From Pseudomonas cavernae (GTDB lineage Bacteria; Pseudomonadota; Gammaproteobacteria; Pseudomonadales; Pseudomonadaceae), in NCBI RefSeq assembly GCF_003595175.1, contig NZ_CP032419.1, positions 186,001 to 250,000 of the forward strand: DNA of 64,000 nucleotides. The letters run 5' to 3'. This document shows, one piece after another, positions 1 through 8,534 of this stretch. How positions within the stretch are numbered: the stretch's first letter is position 1; each line of letters begins with the position of its first letter. The notes under the pieces were generated by a model. The model had not been told where the DNA came from. It did not search any database and saw only the letters and a list, made by a program, of their open reading frames with translations. Made by a program: the position numbers and the translations under genes.

Positions 1-185
1 GATCGTGGGGAGACCGCACCTCGCCTAAGCCGATGACATCAGCCTTTTGCAGACACATTAGTACCTATGACATTAATCGCTGCGGGCAAAGCATATGCTT
101 GCCAGTGTGTGATGGCGTTTGGCGTAATGCGCGCTAGCTTGCAGAATTCGGATTGCAAGCATCCAAGGACTAGGAATACACGAAA
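1..185. other. Leading non-coding stretch
   Basis: No convincing gene is seen before the nuclease start at 186. The stretch is less GC-rich than the rest of the window, consistent with the accessory character of the first 5 kb. An AGGA at about 172-175 is the likely ribosome binding site of the nuclease gene. Confidence 0.5.
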
Positions 186-691
186 ATGTGGTTAGGCCGC
201 TGGATTGCCCTGTTAACGATTACGCTAAGCCCTTTGGCATTCTCGTCTGAGATTAGCTGCAAGGTGGTCGCCATCAGCGATGGCGACACCTTCACATGCC
301 TTGATGCGTCACGATCCCAGATCAAAGTACGCATGGCCAATATCGACACCCCCGAAAGCAAGCAGCCTTACGGCCAAAAGGCCAAACAAGAGCTCAGAGA
401 GCTGCTGTTTGGAAAGTACATTACCCTCGAGGCGGAAGCAAAGACAGGTACGGGCGCACTATCGGGCATGCCTATGTTGACGGCGTACATGCCAACCGAG
501 AAATGGTTGCCCGGGGTGCCGCTTGGGTGTATCGCCAATACAACAGCGATCAATCCCTGATAGACCTGGAGCAGTCCGCTAAGGCCGCACGGCTCGGCCT
601 ATGGGGGTTATCAGAGGCTGAAGTAATGCCGCCATGGGAATGGCGAAAAGCAGGTAAAACAACTACAGGCCACCTTCGGGTGGCCTTTTAG
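186..691 (+). pseudogene. SNase-like (thermonuclease family) secreted nuclease, frameshifted
   Basis: This is a staphylococcal-nuclease-fold gene in two frames. The first frame (186 to about 442) gives a signal peptide (residues 1-21), the metal-binding motif DGDTF (32-36) and RMANIDTPE (49-57), which carries the Arg, Asp and Glu of the active site. The second frame resumes at 443 with DRYGRT, which holds the second catalytic Arg, and runs through ANREMVARGAAWVYRQY to a stop at 689-691. Joining the frames restores a normal family protein of about 168 residues. The break lies at an A-run (440-442) and equals loss of one A. It could be a real mutation, a sequencing slip, or a -1 slip at A-AAG. 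Family assignment is firm; whether the gene is dead is less certain. Confidence 0.8.
667..690 (+). terminator. Intrinsic terminator overlapping the nuclease 3' end
   Basis: A perfect 8-bp stem (AGGCCACC with GGTGGCCT) closes a TTCG tetraloop and is followed by TTT. The second-frame stop codon of the nuclease lies in the T tract, so the last ten or so codons are the hairpin itself. Confidence 0.8.
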
Positions 692-761
692 CATTAGCGG
701 GTAATACTTCTCTATATAGGTGGGCGTGTTGCTGGTGGCGCGCGCCGCGGGGAGGTGTGAG

Positions 762-1691
762 GTGAACAAGCTATCAATTGTGGGTGCCGGTATGGTGGGT
801 GAGGCGGCGGCTCAGATCATCGCCCGGGAAGAGTTCTGTCGTGAGTTGATGTTGATTGATGTGCAGGGTGAGTTGGCACAGGGCAAGGCGCTGGACGTCT
901 GGCAGGCGGCAGTTGAGTCAGGTTCTGATACCTGGGTTTACGGCGGGTCCAATGCCGAACTGCTGCAGGATTCTGACCTGGTGGTGATTACGGCGGGTGT
1001 GCCCCGCAAGCCTGGTCAGTCGCGTCAGGATGTATTGAGTATCAATCTGCCAATTCTCGATAGCATCATGCTGGATATTAATCGTCATGCTCCGGCGGCG
1101 ACGGTGTTGGTGGTGTCGAACCCGGTCGACGTGCTGACCTATCGGGCTTGGTGTCTCAGTGGGCTGGGACGCGACAGGGTGTTCGGGCAGGCGGGGGTGC
1201 TGGATACAGCGCGCATGAAGTGTTTCATTGCCGAGGAGACAGGGTTTTCTGCTCGGGATATCACGGCGCTGGTGCTGGGAGGGCATGGCGATAGCATGGT
1301 GCCGCTGATGCGATACTGTGCGGTCGGTTCGGTGCCGCTGTCTCACTTCCTGTCCAGTCAGCAGATAGAGCGGATTGTGGAGCGCACACGTCAGGGTGGC
1401 GGCGAGATTCTGGGTTTGAAGAAGCTGGGGAGCGCCTGCGATGCGCCGGGCGTGGCAATTGCAAAGATGGTGGATGCTATCGCCAATGGGCGAAACCGCA
1501 TTTTGCCGGCGGTCGCGATTCTCGAGGGCGAGTACGGGCGAACAGGTATTGCCATGGGTGTCCCCTGTGTGCTGGCAGAGGGGGGGGTTGCGCGGGTGAT
1601 CGAGTTGTCTCTGGATGCGCAGGAGCAGGCGATGTTCGACCGCTCTGCAGATCAGGTGGTGCGTGATATTGCTGAAATGAATGCTTTGTGA
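762..1691 (+). CDS. mdh: NAD-dependent malate dehydrogenase (LDH/MDH superfamily)
   Basis: Interconverts malate and oxaloacetate with NAD(H) in the cytoplasm (TCA cycle). The protein is 309 residues, the usual length. It begins with a Rossmann GAGMVG motif near residues 8-13, has the substrate loop GVPRKPGQSRQD whose first Arg marks malate rather than lactate specificity, an NPVD motif, and the catalytic His in GGHGDSM. The GTG at 762 is chosen because a strong GGGGAGG lies 7 nt upstream and the Rossmann strand starts right after it; a longer frame from 720 has no such support. Many Pseudomonas rely on the membrane malate:quinone oxidoreductase, so a soluble Mdh in this patchwork suggests acquisition. 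By eye its codon use is less GC-skewed than that of genes further right. Confidence 0.88.
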   Translation: MNKLSIVGAGMVGEAAAQIIAREEFCRELMLIDVQGELAQGKALDVWQAAVESGSDTWVYGGSNAELLQDSDLVVITAGVPRKPGQSRQDVLSINLPILDSIMLDINRHAPAATVLVVSNPVDVLTYRAWCLSGLGRDRVFGQAGVLDTARMKCFIAEETGFSARDITALVLGGHGDSMVPLMRYCAVGSVPLSHFLSSQQIERIVERTRQGGGEILGLKKLGSACDAPGVAIAKMVDAIANGRNRILPAVAILEGEYGRTGIAMGVPCVLAEGGVARVIELSLDAQEQAMFDRSADQVVRDIAEMNAL

Positions 1692-1731
1692 GCGGGGGTA
1701 TATGAGGGGGTTTTGGGCGCAAGGGGGAGTG

Positions 1732-1752
1732 GAGCGCCGGTCCCTGGCGCTC
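1732..1752 (+). terminator. Hairpin downstream of mdh
   Basis: GAGCGCC and GGCGCTC form a 7-bp stem around a 7-nt loop about 40 bp after the mdh stop. There is no T tract, so intrinsic termination is only a possibility. Confidence 0.35.
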
Positions 1753-1877
1753 GGGGTCATGGTGTTGCCTGGTGTCAGGCAGTGGCACTATGATCTTTTA
1801 TGGGTCTGAACAGGCCGGATAGTCGCGTTTCTTTAAACCGGTATACAGCTGGCGCGGACGACCGATACGGTTCGGGC

Positions 1878-3205
1878 GAGGGTGTGCAGAATTTTGTGTA
1901 ACCGGGGTTGGGGTTACTGCTGCGGCAGCCTGTCTTCGTAGCTGATCGTAAAGCGGGTCAGCGCCGCCTTCCAGTCACGGATCGGCATCGTCCATTTCTT
2001 GCTGATGTTACGTAGCGCCAGGTAGAAGAGTTTCAACAGTGCTTCATCGCTGGGGAACGAGCCCCGGTTCTTGGTGATCTTACGCAGGCTCATGTTCACC
2101 GATTCAATGGCATTGGTGGTGTAGATGACCTTGCGGATCTCCGGCGGGAAGTCGAAGAACGGCGTGATCCGCGCCCAGTTGCGCCGCCAAGATTGGCCAA
2201 TCGGCAGATAGTCATCGCCCCACTTGGCCTCGAACTCGCCGAGACGTAGTTCGGCTTCATCCGCCGTGCTGCATTGGTAAATCCGCTTCAGATCAGCGGC
2301 CACCTCGGCGCGCCGCTTCCAGGACACGTAGTTCAGGCTGTGCCTGACCATGTGCACGATGCACAACTGCACGCTGGTGTGCGGGAATACTGCCTCGATG
2401 GCTTCGGGGAAGCCCTTCAGGCCATCCACGCAAGCGACGAAGATGTCCTGCACGCCGCGGTTGCGCAGTTCGGTCACCACCTGCAACCAGAACTTGGCGC
2501 CCTCGTTCTGGGCGATCCATAGGCCCAGGATTTCCTTTTCACCGGCCAGGTTGATGCCGAGCGCCAGGTAGACGGCTTTCACCCGCACAGCACCTTCGCG
2601 CACCTTGGTGTGGATGCAGTCCAGATAGACGATGGGGTAGACCAGATCGAGTGGCCGCGACTGCCAGGCCTTCACCTCATCGGCTACGGCATCGGTTACC
2701 GAGGAAATCAAGCTGGGCGACACCTCGGCACCATACATCTCCTGCAAATGGGCCTGAATCTCTCGCACGGTCATGCCGCGGGCATACAGCGAGAGGATCT
2801 TGTCGTCGAAGCCCGCCCAACGGGTCTGATGCTTCTCGACGATCTGCGGATCGAAAGTGCCGTGGCGGTCGCGCGGCACCTCGATAGGTAGCTCACCGAA
2901 CTCGCCCTTGAGCTTCTTGCGACTGAAACCGTTGCGGGCATTTCCGCCAGGATTGGTCACCGGCTGATGTTTGTCGTGCCCGAGGTGATGGGTCAGTTCT
3001 GCATCCAGCGCACGCTCGACCAGCTTCTTGGTCAGCTGCTTGAGGATGCCCTCGGCACCGATCAGGTCTTCAGGTTTCTGGTAGTTGCCCAGGAGCTGAT
3101 CCAGCAGCTCGTCGGTGATGGGGTGTTTCGATTGCGTCATGGTGTCTCCGGTCTGGAGCGACAGTGTCGCTCATGAGCCGGTTACACAAAAATTCGTACA
3201 CCCTC
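1878..3205 (-). mobile_element. IS256-family insertion sequence, 1328 bp
   Basis: The ends are near-matching terminal inverted repeats of about 28 bp: GAGGGTGTGCAGAATTTT at the left, and GAGGGTGTACGAATTTTT read inward from the right, both continuing GTGTAACCGG. The element is flanked by a perfect direct repeat GTTCGGGC (1870-1877 and 3206-3213), the 8-bp duplication typical of this family. It holds one intact transposase gene, so it is probably a recent, potentially active insertion. Confidence 0.93.
1914..3140 (-). CDS. IS256-family transposase
   Basis: A DDE transposase of 408 residues, full length for the family, that catalyses cut-and-paste or copy-out transposition of its element. The DDE residues are visible as the Asp in VYLDCIH, the Asp in ACVDGLKGF and the Glu in TTNAIESVN. 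The conserved CIVHMVRHSLNYV stretch lies between the second Asp and the Glu. The gene starts with ATG at 3140, just inside the right inverted repeat, and stops 36 bp from the left end. No frameshift or stop is present. Confidence 0.95.
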   Translation of the reverse strand: MTQSKHPITDELLDQLLGNYQKPEDLIGAEGILKQLTKKLVERALDAELTHHLGHDKHQPVTNPGGNARNGFSRKKLKGEFGELPIEVPRDRHGTFDPQIVEKHQTRWAGFDDKILSLYARGMTVREIQAHLQEMYGAEVSPSLISSVTDAVADEVKAWQSRPLDLVYPIVYLDCIHTKVREGAVRVKAVYLALGINLAGEKEILGLWIAQNEGAKFWLQVVTELRNRGVQDIFVACVDGLKGFPEAIEAVFPHTSVQLCIVHMVRHSLNYVSWKRRAEVAADLKRIYQCSTADEAELRLGEFEAKWGDDYLPIGQSWRRNWARITPFFDFPPEIRKVIYTTNAIESVNMSLRKITKNRGSFPSDEALLKLFYLALRNISKKWTMPIRDWKAALTRFTISYEDRLPQQ

Positions 3206-3244
3206 GTTCGGGCTGCTGTGGAACTCGTTCCAGTGAGAGATCCA

Positions 3245-3432
3245 TATTGCTAGGCCATTCTGTTTGCCATGTAATCGGTCAGGCCCTACAGGCCACGGCA
3301 TGACGCCGCTGGGCGAGAGCCAGCGGACATTATCCGTTGCGTGTTTCGACTGTCCCCATTCCCTATCAGGCCAATCCTGTTTGATCGTCCTCGCAGCTCC
3401 GGTTATGGCCGCTGCCCAGACAGGCTGGTTGA
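3245..3432. other. Unassigned sequence between gltA remnant and truncated kinase
   Basis: About 190 bp with no recognisable coding similarity in any frame. It marks the join between the citrate synthase tail and the kinase fragment and is probably rearranged DNA. Confidence 0.4.
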
Positions 3433-4260
3433 TCAAGGGTGCCGAATGTCCCGCATGTCGTTCTCCAGGAGGCGCGGCAAACGCACGCAAACCTCCAGCC
3501 CGCCCAGCGGCGACTCAACCAGTTGGATGCTGCCGCGGTGCAGCTCGACCACCCGGCGCACGATCGACAGGCCCAAACCGGCGCCCTGACCCTCGCCCTG
3601 ACGATAGAAGCGCTCGAAGAGTTTCTCGCGCTGACTGGCCGCGACGCCGGGGCCGCTGTCCTGCACGCGCAGCAATACCGCATCGGCCTGGGCTTCCACT
3701 ATCACCCTAATCTGTTCGCCTGTTGGGGTGTATTGCACGGCGTTGCCGATCAGGTTTTGCAGCAGGGTGCCCAGGCTGGGAGCATCACCGAGTAACTGGT
3801 AGTCGCCGGGCTCTATGGCCTCCAGGGTCAGCTCCTGATCACGTTCAAGGGCCAGGGGGGTGAGTTCGGCCAGTTCGTTGCGGATAAACCCGAGCAGGTT
3901 CAGTTCGACCATGGCCAGTTGCACCACGCAGGGGTCGAGGCGGGCCAATGTGAGGAGCTGGGTAATCACCTGGGTCGCGCGATCCACGCCGATCCCCAGC
4001 TGGCGCAGCGCTTCCTCGCGGTCACTCGGTTCGGCGGCGTCCAGGGCGTTCTGCGCATGGATGCGCAGCACCGCCAGCGGGGTGCGCAACTCATGAGCGG
4101 CATCGGCGATAAAGCGCTTCTCCTGGTCGAGCAACTGGTTGACTTGCAGCAGCAGACGATTGAGCGACGCGCTGATCGGTTCCAGCTCACTCGGCAGCGG
4201 AGCCAGCAGCGGTGCATAGACCCCGCCGATATTTTCCAGCAGGGTCGCCAGCGGCAACAC
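3433..4260 (-). pseudogene. Sensor histidine kinase, 5'-truncated (QseC/TctE-like)
   Basis: The surviving 275 residues carry the kinase half of a two-component sensor: the phospho-acceptor His in HELRTPL (about residue 56), an N-box NLIGNAVQYTP, a G1 box DSGPGV and a G2 box GAGLGLSI. Before the His is only a short piece resembling the end of a HAMP linker. The membrane segments and periplasmic sensor, which should add about 170 residues, are missing, and DNA upstream of 4260 does not encode them. No response regulator gene is adjacent. The frame is open, but without input domain, partner or clear start it is most likely a relic. A soluble kinase fragment made from the GTG at 4260 cannot be excluded. 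Confidence 0.75.
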
Positions 4261-4722
4261 GCAGAGGTGCCGTTGCTCCTGGCAGGAGGCGTTGGCCCGA
4301 TACAGGCAGTCGCGACGGTGAATCAGGGACGTGATATCGCAGCATTCAAGCGACTGGCTGCGACGGGTAAGTCACTCGATGAGGCAGCGCTTTGCAATAG
4401 TTCAACACCGCTTCGTAGTCTTCTCTAACCTCTGTTCCAAGCGCATCCAGTGCGCGCAAATATGGCGCCCTCGAGCTAAGGGGGCGCCTGAGTTTCTGCT
4501 TTAACTTCAGCGCACATTACGGGTGTTCGATGCTCGTCGAGTGTTCTCTGTGGTGCTGACCCTGTGCGGCGCGGCTCGACCAACATAATCCTTCATGTTG
4601 CAGCGTGGTATGACGATGATCGCCACGGTGTGTGAATCGCCCCTGAATAAGTGGACATTCGATGGCCGCTTTTGGCCGCTTTTGGCCGGATTCTGCCGGT
4701 TCCCACCGGCAACTTTGGGTCC
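4261..4722. other. Gene-poor rearranged stretch
   Basis: No reading frame here resembles a known protein. The only clear structure is a hairpin at 4464-4488 (GGCGCCC with GGGCGCC), possibly an old terminator. The stretch is bounded by the truncated kinase and a miniature inverted-repeat element. Confidence 0.5.
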
Positions 4723-4879
4723 AGGCTGTGTAAAAACGCATCCCCCGTTTTGAAGTCTGCGTTGCTACGTAAAATCTGCCGGTGTTTGGTTAATCAGCAG
4801 ACCTGAAATTTACCCAGGAGCGCGATTTTTGTTCCGATTCAGACCACCAAACCTGCTCGAAAACGTTTTTACACAGCCT
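4723..4879. mobile_element. 157-bp miniature inverted-repeat element (MITE-like)
   Basis: A perfect 16-bp inverted repeat, AGGCTGTGTAAAAACG (4723-4738) and its reverse complement (4864-4879), bounds non-coding DNA. The ends resemble those of the element at 57596-57737 (GGCCGTGTGAAAACG), so both are probably mobilised by the same transposase family. No transposase is present inside. The parent IS was not identified. Confidence 0.75.
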
Positions 4880-5087
4880 CGGTCGTTTTGAGCCGGTCGG
4901 GCGGCCCACGGAAGTGGTCATCCCTTTTGCTAATCCGTGGTCACATCGAATGCAAATGGCCGGTCAGCGGCAATGCAATTTGGCGGTCAAGTGAGGCGCA
5001 ATTTTGCGCTTGGCGAGACATAGTCGCGGGCTTCGCCCTCCCTACAAGGTTCGGCGCCAACCAGCTCCGGGCGCCTATGCAGCAAAC

Positions 5088-5113
5088 GAAAAGCCCGGCA
5101 CTGGGCCGGGCTT
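5088..5113 (-). terminator. Intrinsic terminator of the sbp remnant
   Basis: AAGCCCGGC and GCCGGGCTT form a 9-bp stem around a 5-nt loop, with a T run on the minus strand, 23 bp after the stop of the sulfate-binding-protein tail. It is what remains of a former sbp transcription unit. Confidence 0.7.
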
Positions 5114-5135
5114 CTGGCGCTGCGGGAGAGGGGAA

Positions 5136-5199
5136 TTACTGCCCGCCATAGGCCTGATCGAACACGCCACCGTCGTTGAAGTGGGTCTTCTGGATCTGC
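5136..5199 (-). pseudogene. 3' fragment of a second sulfate-binding protein gene
   Basis: The minus strand encodes QIQKTHFNDGGVFDQAYGGQ then TAA, nearly the C-terminus of the intact sbp at 8535-9530. About 47 bp (5153-5199) is identical to 8552-8598. Upstream, similarity stops abruptly and the frame enters unrelated sequence with a stop about 27 codons further. It is a broken second copy in the same orientation as the intact gene, so the two tails form direct repeats around the phosphatase-autotransporter gene. Confidence 0.8.
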
Positions 5200-5551
5200 A
5201 CCACCAGCACCGCCGGCTTCACCCGCCCGGCGCGGATTTGCCGCTGCATGCAGGCGCGGATGTCCTCGTCGCTGGCCGGCTAATCCAGCCTGTACTCCTC
5301 CCGCCGCTGCGACAACCCAGGCAAATCTGACGTTGCCCTGTTGCCGCTGGCGCTGACTTGCCGTTTTGTCGCCCGGGAAAGTGTTTCAGTCTTGAAGCAT
5401 TGAGAACTCCAATGAGCCAGGCGGCTAGTCCGAACGAACGATGGGCGGTCAAAGGATGACCAAATAGTCTGCGCAGTTGTACGCCAGTGCCAAGTCGGCC
5501 CGAGCCGTACAGCGCCGGCAAAAAACAAAAACAAAAAACAAGGAAAGGTAC
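5200..5551. other. Non-coding stretch upstream of the autotransporter
   Basis: No protein-coding similarity was recognised. The last 40 bp are A-rich and lead into the AAGGAAAGG ribosome binding site of the next gene, so the autotransporter promoter probably lies here. Confidence 0.45.
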
Positions 5552-8440
5552 ATGTCGAAGTTATTTGCTCCGAAACTCGCCGTTTTGACCATGGCAGTGG
5601 CCTTGGCCAGCGGCTCTGCCTATGGGTCCTTTGATTCGGTGGCGATACTGGATGGTTTCAAGGATATCAGGGCTAATCATCCCGGAGTGTTGGCGGAAAA
5701 CCTGCAAAAGGTCATAGACGCCACCCGCAACCGCACCCCGGAGCGCCTGGCGCAGGCGATCCTCGACAACGACAACCTGGAGATCAAAACCAGCAGAACG
5801 AGCGGCTATTACTATTCCACCTCGCAGAGGATCTGGATCACCCCGGTAGGGCCCAACCTGTCCGATGCCCTGGGTGGCCTGGGTGATGAATGGGCGGCAG
5901 CCAAGGCAGCCGGTGAGCTGACCAAGACCATGGAGTTGATTACCCGGACCAACGTCCTGGGTTTGGAGTTCTATTCCCCCGCTACCAGCAACTTTGCCAA
6001 TATCCGGCCGTTCAAGGTTTCGCCGGATGTCGTGCACGCGTTCCGCGCCGACGGCACCGACCTCACCGGTACCACCACTGCATTTTCCTTCCCCAGCGGC
6101 CACACCACATGGGGCTACGGCACGGCACTGGCCATGGCCACGCTGTTGCCGGAGCGCTATGCCGAGCTGATAGCCAGGGCTGCGGACTATGGCCATAGCC
6201 GGATCATCCTGGGCGTGCACTATCCGCTGGATGTCATGGGTGGGCGCATAGGCGGTACGGTCGCCAGTACCGCATTCCTCAACGACCCGGCAATGGCGCA
6301 ACTGATCGAGGAGGCGCAGGCGGAGGTTCGCCGCGTGCTGGAGCGACGCTGCGGCATGTCCATCGCCGACTGCGCCGATGCCGGCACGACGGACGCCTAC
6401 GCCGATGCCGAAGCCAACCAGCAGCGGTTCACCGAATACCTGACCTACGGCTTCGGCCAGATCGGCGAAGCCGGCAAGGCCATGGTCGTGCCCGTAGGCG
6501 CGGAAGCACTCCTGGCCACCCGCTTTCCCTACCTGAGCGCCGGGCAGCGCCGGGAGATCCTGCGCAGCACCGCCCTCGATTCGGGCTACCCGCTGGATAT
6601 CGACGGCGAGAGCTGGCAGCGCCTGAATCTCTACGCCGCCTCGCAAGGCTTCGGCGAGCTGGCAGCGGACACCCGTGTCGTGATGGACGCGGCCCGGGCC
6701 GACAGCAGCCGCAACCCCTTCCATGCCCAGGATACCTGGAGCAACGATATCGGCGGCGCCGGCCGCCTGATCAAGGCCGGCAGCGGCCAGTTGCAACTCA
6801 GCGGCATCAACACCTTCGCCGGTGTCCAGGTCGAGGATGGGGAACTGCAACTGAGTGGCCTGCACGCCTTCTCGGGGGCTAGCCAGGTCAGCGGCGGCAC
6901 CTTGCGGGTGGATGGGCTGCTGCAGTCCGATCAGGCGCTGACGGTCGGCGCCTCTGGACGGCTGACCGGCAGTGGCGTCATCGCCAGCGACATGCAGATC
7001 GACGGCACCCTGGACCTCAGCTCGGCGACCCCCATGACCGCGCTCGGCGCGATCAATCTGGGACGGGGCAGCCGCTTCAACGTGACGGCGGACAGCAGCC
7101 CGCAACCCTTCGCACTCACGCGGGCGCTGGTGGCGAGTCCGGCACTGACGCTGATCGGTCCCGATGCGCGCATGACCCTCGGCGGCACCCTCAGCGCGGG
7201 TGACAGCGAGGCCGGCACGCTGATCGCCACCCTCGACGGGGCGACTGTCTCCGGCCGCTTCGACGGCATCCAGCAGTCGCAGAACCTGCTGGCGCAGGGA
7301 CTGCGCCATGACGTGGGATTCAGCGCCGCCGGCCTGCAGCTGCTGGTCAGCAGCGCCTACCTGCCGGGGCAGCTGGGTCTCAGCGGTAACGCCCTGGCTG
7401 GCGCGACGCTGCTCAATGGTCTGCGCGACACCTCGCTGGGCGTCAGCAACAGCCAGTACAACCAATGGCTGCAGAACAGCCTGGCCACGGGAAGCCTGGG
7501 AGGCCTGGAAAGCCAGGTCGGCGGCCAGCTCCATGGCGATTCGCTGGACTACCTGCTCGACCAGCCGAAGCAGCTGAACAGGACTTTGAGCGCCCAGCTG
7601 TTCGCCGATCGCCAGCTGCCAAGCGGCCAGGGCCGCCTGTGGGGCGCTGCGCTCAATGACAACCTGACCCATGACGGCGCCGCGGGAGCCAAGGGCAGCA
7701 AGGGCAACACGCAAGGCGCGCTGGTCGGCTACAGCCACCGCCTGAACGACAACCTGCAGGTCGCCGGGATGTTTGGCCAGAGCCAGGGCGATGTGAGCAC
7801 CGGCAACGCCAAGGCCGATGTCGACGTGACCCAACTCGGCCTCAGCCTGCGCTACAGCCCGGCGGGGATGGACCAGGGTCTCTACGCCGAGGGCCAGCTG
7901 ACCAGCGGCTACATCGACTACAGCAGCGCCCGGAAGCTCGGCCAGTTCGGCGAAGCCAAGGGCGACAGCCAGGGCTGGGTGAACGGCGCCACGCTGAGTG
8001 GCGGCTATGTTGCCCATGCCGGCGGCTGGCGGGTCAATCCCGAGCTGTCGCTGCAGAGTACCCATGTGCGGCTGGACGGCTTTACCGAGCAGCACAGCGA
8101 ACTGGCCCTGCAGGTCGACGGCATGAGCGAGACCCGCAACAGCCTGCTCGCCGACCTGCGCCTCGGTCGCGACCTGAATGTCGGTGACTGGTTGCTCACG
8201 CCCAGTCTTTCCGTGGGTTACGAGCGCGTGCTGAACGATGCGCAAGTCGACAGCCAGGCGCTGCTGCTCGGCCTGCCGGTCGAACAGCAGTCCGCGCGCG
8301 ACACCAAGAACCTCTACCGCGTCGGTCTCGACCTCGATCTCGCCCAAGGGGCCTGGTCGCTGAGCGGCAGCCTGGATGGGCTCAAGGGCGGGGACAGCAG
8401 CGGGGGTGGCGCGTCACTGAAGCTTGGCTATGCCTTCTAG
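5552..8440 (+). CDS. PAP2-family acid phosphatase fused to an autotransporter beta-barrel
   Basis: A 962-residue surface-displayed or secreted phosphatase. Residues 1-25 are a signal peptide ending SAYG. A PAP2/class-A acid phosphatase domain follows, with IRPF (151-154), PSGH (181-184) and SRIILGVHYPLD (216-227), giving the catalytic Arg, His, His and Asp. From about 420 to 660 is a passenger with autotransporter-associated repeats (AGRLIKAGSGQLQLSG and similar glycine-rich units). The last ~280 residues are a type V beta-barrel ending in LGYAF with a terminal Phe. The Lys expected seven residues before the first motif Arg (K-x6-RP) is Thr145 here. ATG 5552 is preferred over an upstream in-frame start because of the AAGGAAAGG site and the signal peptide. 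Substrate is unknown; a phosphomonoester outside the cell is likely. Confidence 0.9.
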   Translation: MSKLFAPKLAVLTMAVALASGSAYGSFDSVAILDGFKDIRANHPGVLAENLQKVIDATRNRTPERLAQAILDNDNLEIKTSRTSGYYYSTSQRIWITPVGPNLSDALGGLGDEWAAAKAAGELTKTMELITRTNVLGLEFYSPATSNFANIRPFKVSPDVVHAFRADGTDLTGTTTAFSFPSGHTTWGYGTALAMATLLPERYAELIARAADYGHSRIILGVHYPLDVMGGRIGGTVASTAFLNDPAMAQLIEEAQAEVRRVLERRCGMSIADCADAGTTDAYADAEANQQRFTEYLTYGFGQIGEAGKAMVVPVGAEALLATRFPYLSAGQRREILRSTALDSGYPLDIDGESWQRLNLYAASQGFGELAADTRVVMDAARADSSRNPFHAQDTWSNDIGGAGRLIKAGSGQLQLSGINTFAGVQVEDGELQLSGLHAFSGASQVSGGTLRVDGLLQSDQALTVGASGRLTGSGVIASDMQIDGTLDLSSATPMTALGAINLGRGSRFNVTADSSPQPFALTRALVASPALTLIGPDARMTLGGTLSAGDSEAGTLIATLDGATVSGRFDGIQQSQNLLAQGLRHDVGFSAAGLQLLVSSAYLPGQLGLSGNALAGATLLNGLRDTSLGVSNSQYNQWLQNSLATGSLGGLESQVGGQLHGDSLDYLLDQPKQLNRTLSAQLFADRQLPSGQGRLWGAALNDNLTHDGAAGAKGSKGNTQGALVGYSHRLNDNLQVAGMFGQSQGDVSTGNAKADVDVTQLGLSLRYSPAGMDQGLYAEGQLTSGYIDYSSARKLGQFGEAKGDSQGWVNGATLSGGYVAHAGGWRVNPELSLQSTHVRLDGFTEQHSELALQVDGMSETRNSLLADLRLGRDLNVGDWLLTPSLSVGYERVLNDAQVDSQALLLGLPVEQQSARDTKNLYRVGLDLDLAQGAWSLSGSLDGLKGGDSSGGGASLKLGYAF

Positions 8441-8470
8441 GAAGACCTGCAGCCCCGGCTGATACAGGAA

Positions 8471-8527
8471 GCGGCAGCCCGGCGCACGCGCCGGGCTGCC
8501 GCAACGCCGCCCCGCAACGGGGCGGCA
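8471..8527. terminator. Tandem hairpins between convergent autotransporter and sbp genes
   Basis: A perfect 15-bp stem (8471-8485 with 8488-8502) is followed by a second 9-bp stem (GCCGCCCCG with CGGGGCGGC). Neither has a long T tract, but their place between convergent stops suggests a bidirectional transcription barrier. Confidence 0.6.
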
Positions 8528-8534
8528 CCAGCGG

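Larger units (their letters stand above)
1798..3244 (-). pseudogene. gltA: Citrate synthase C-terminal remnant, split by an IS256-family element
   Basis: Removing the IS (1878-3205) and one copy of the 8-bp duplication joins 3244-3214 to 1877-1798. The result is one reading frame of 36 residues containing WISHWNEF and IGRPRQLYTG, the characteristic end of GltA-type citrate synthase, with a TAA at 1798-1800. Upstream of the WISHW residues the sequence no longer resembles citrate synthase, so only the tail was present before or after insertion. The remnant converges on mdh. Together they suggest a former TCA gene pair brought in or rearranged here. It cannot be functional. Confidence 0.82.

Noticed and set aside
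1798..3244. A complete citrate synthase gene interrupted by the IS.
   Set aside because: Only 36 C-terminal codons match after joining the flanks; sequence beyond 3244 is unrelated.
4517..4741. A 74-codon minus-strand frame in the gene-poor stretch.
   Set aside because: No similarity to known proteins, no ribosome binding site noticed, and it overlaps the left end of the miniature element.
5561..8347. A 928-codon open frame antisense to the phosphatase-autotransporter gene.
   Set aside because: It lies wholly within a well-supported gene on the other strand, is low-complexity, and is typical of open antisense frames in GC-rich coding DNA.
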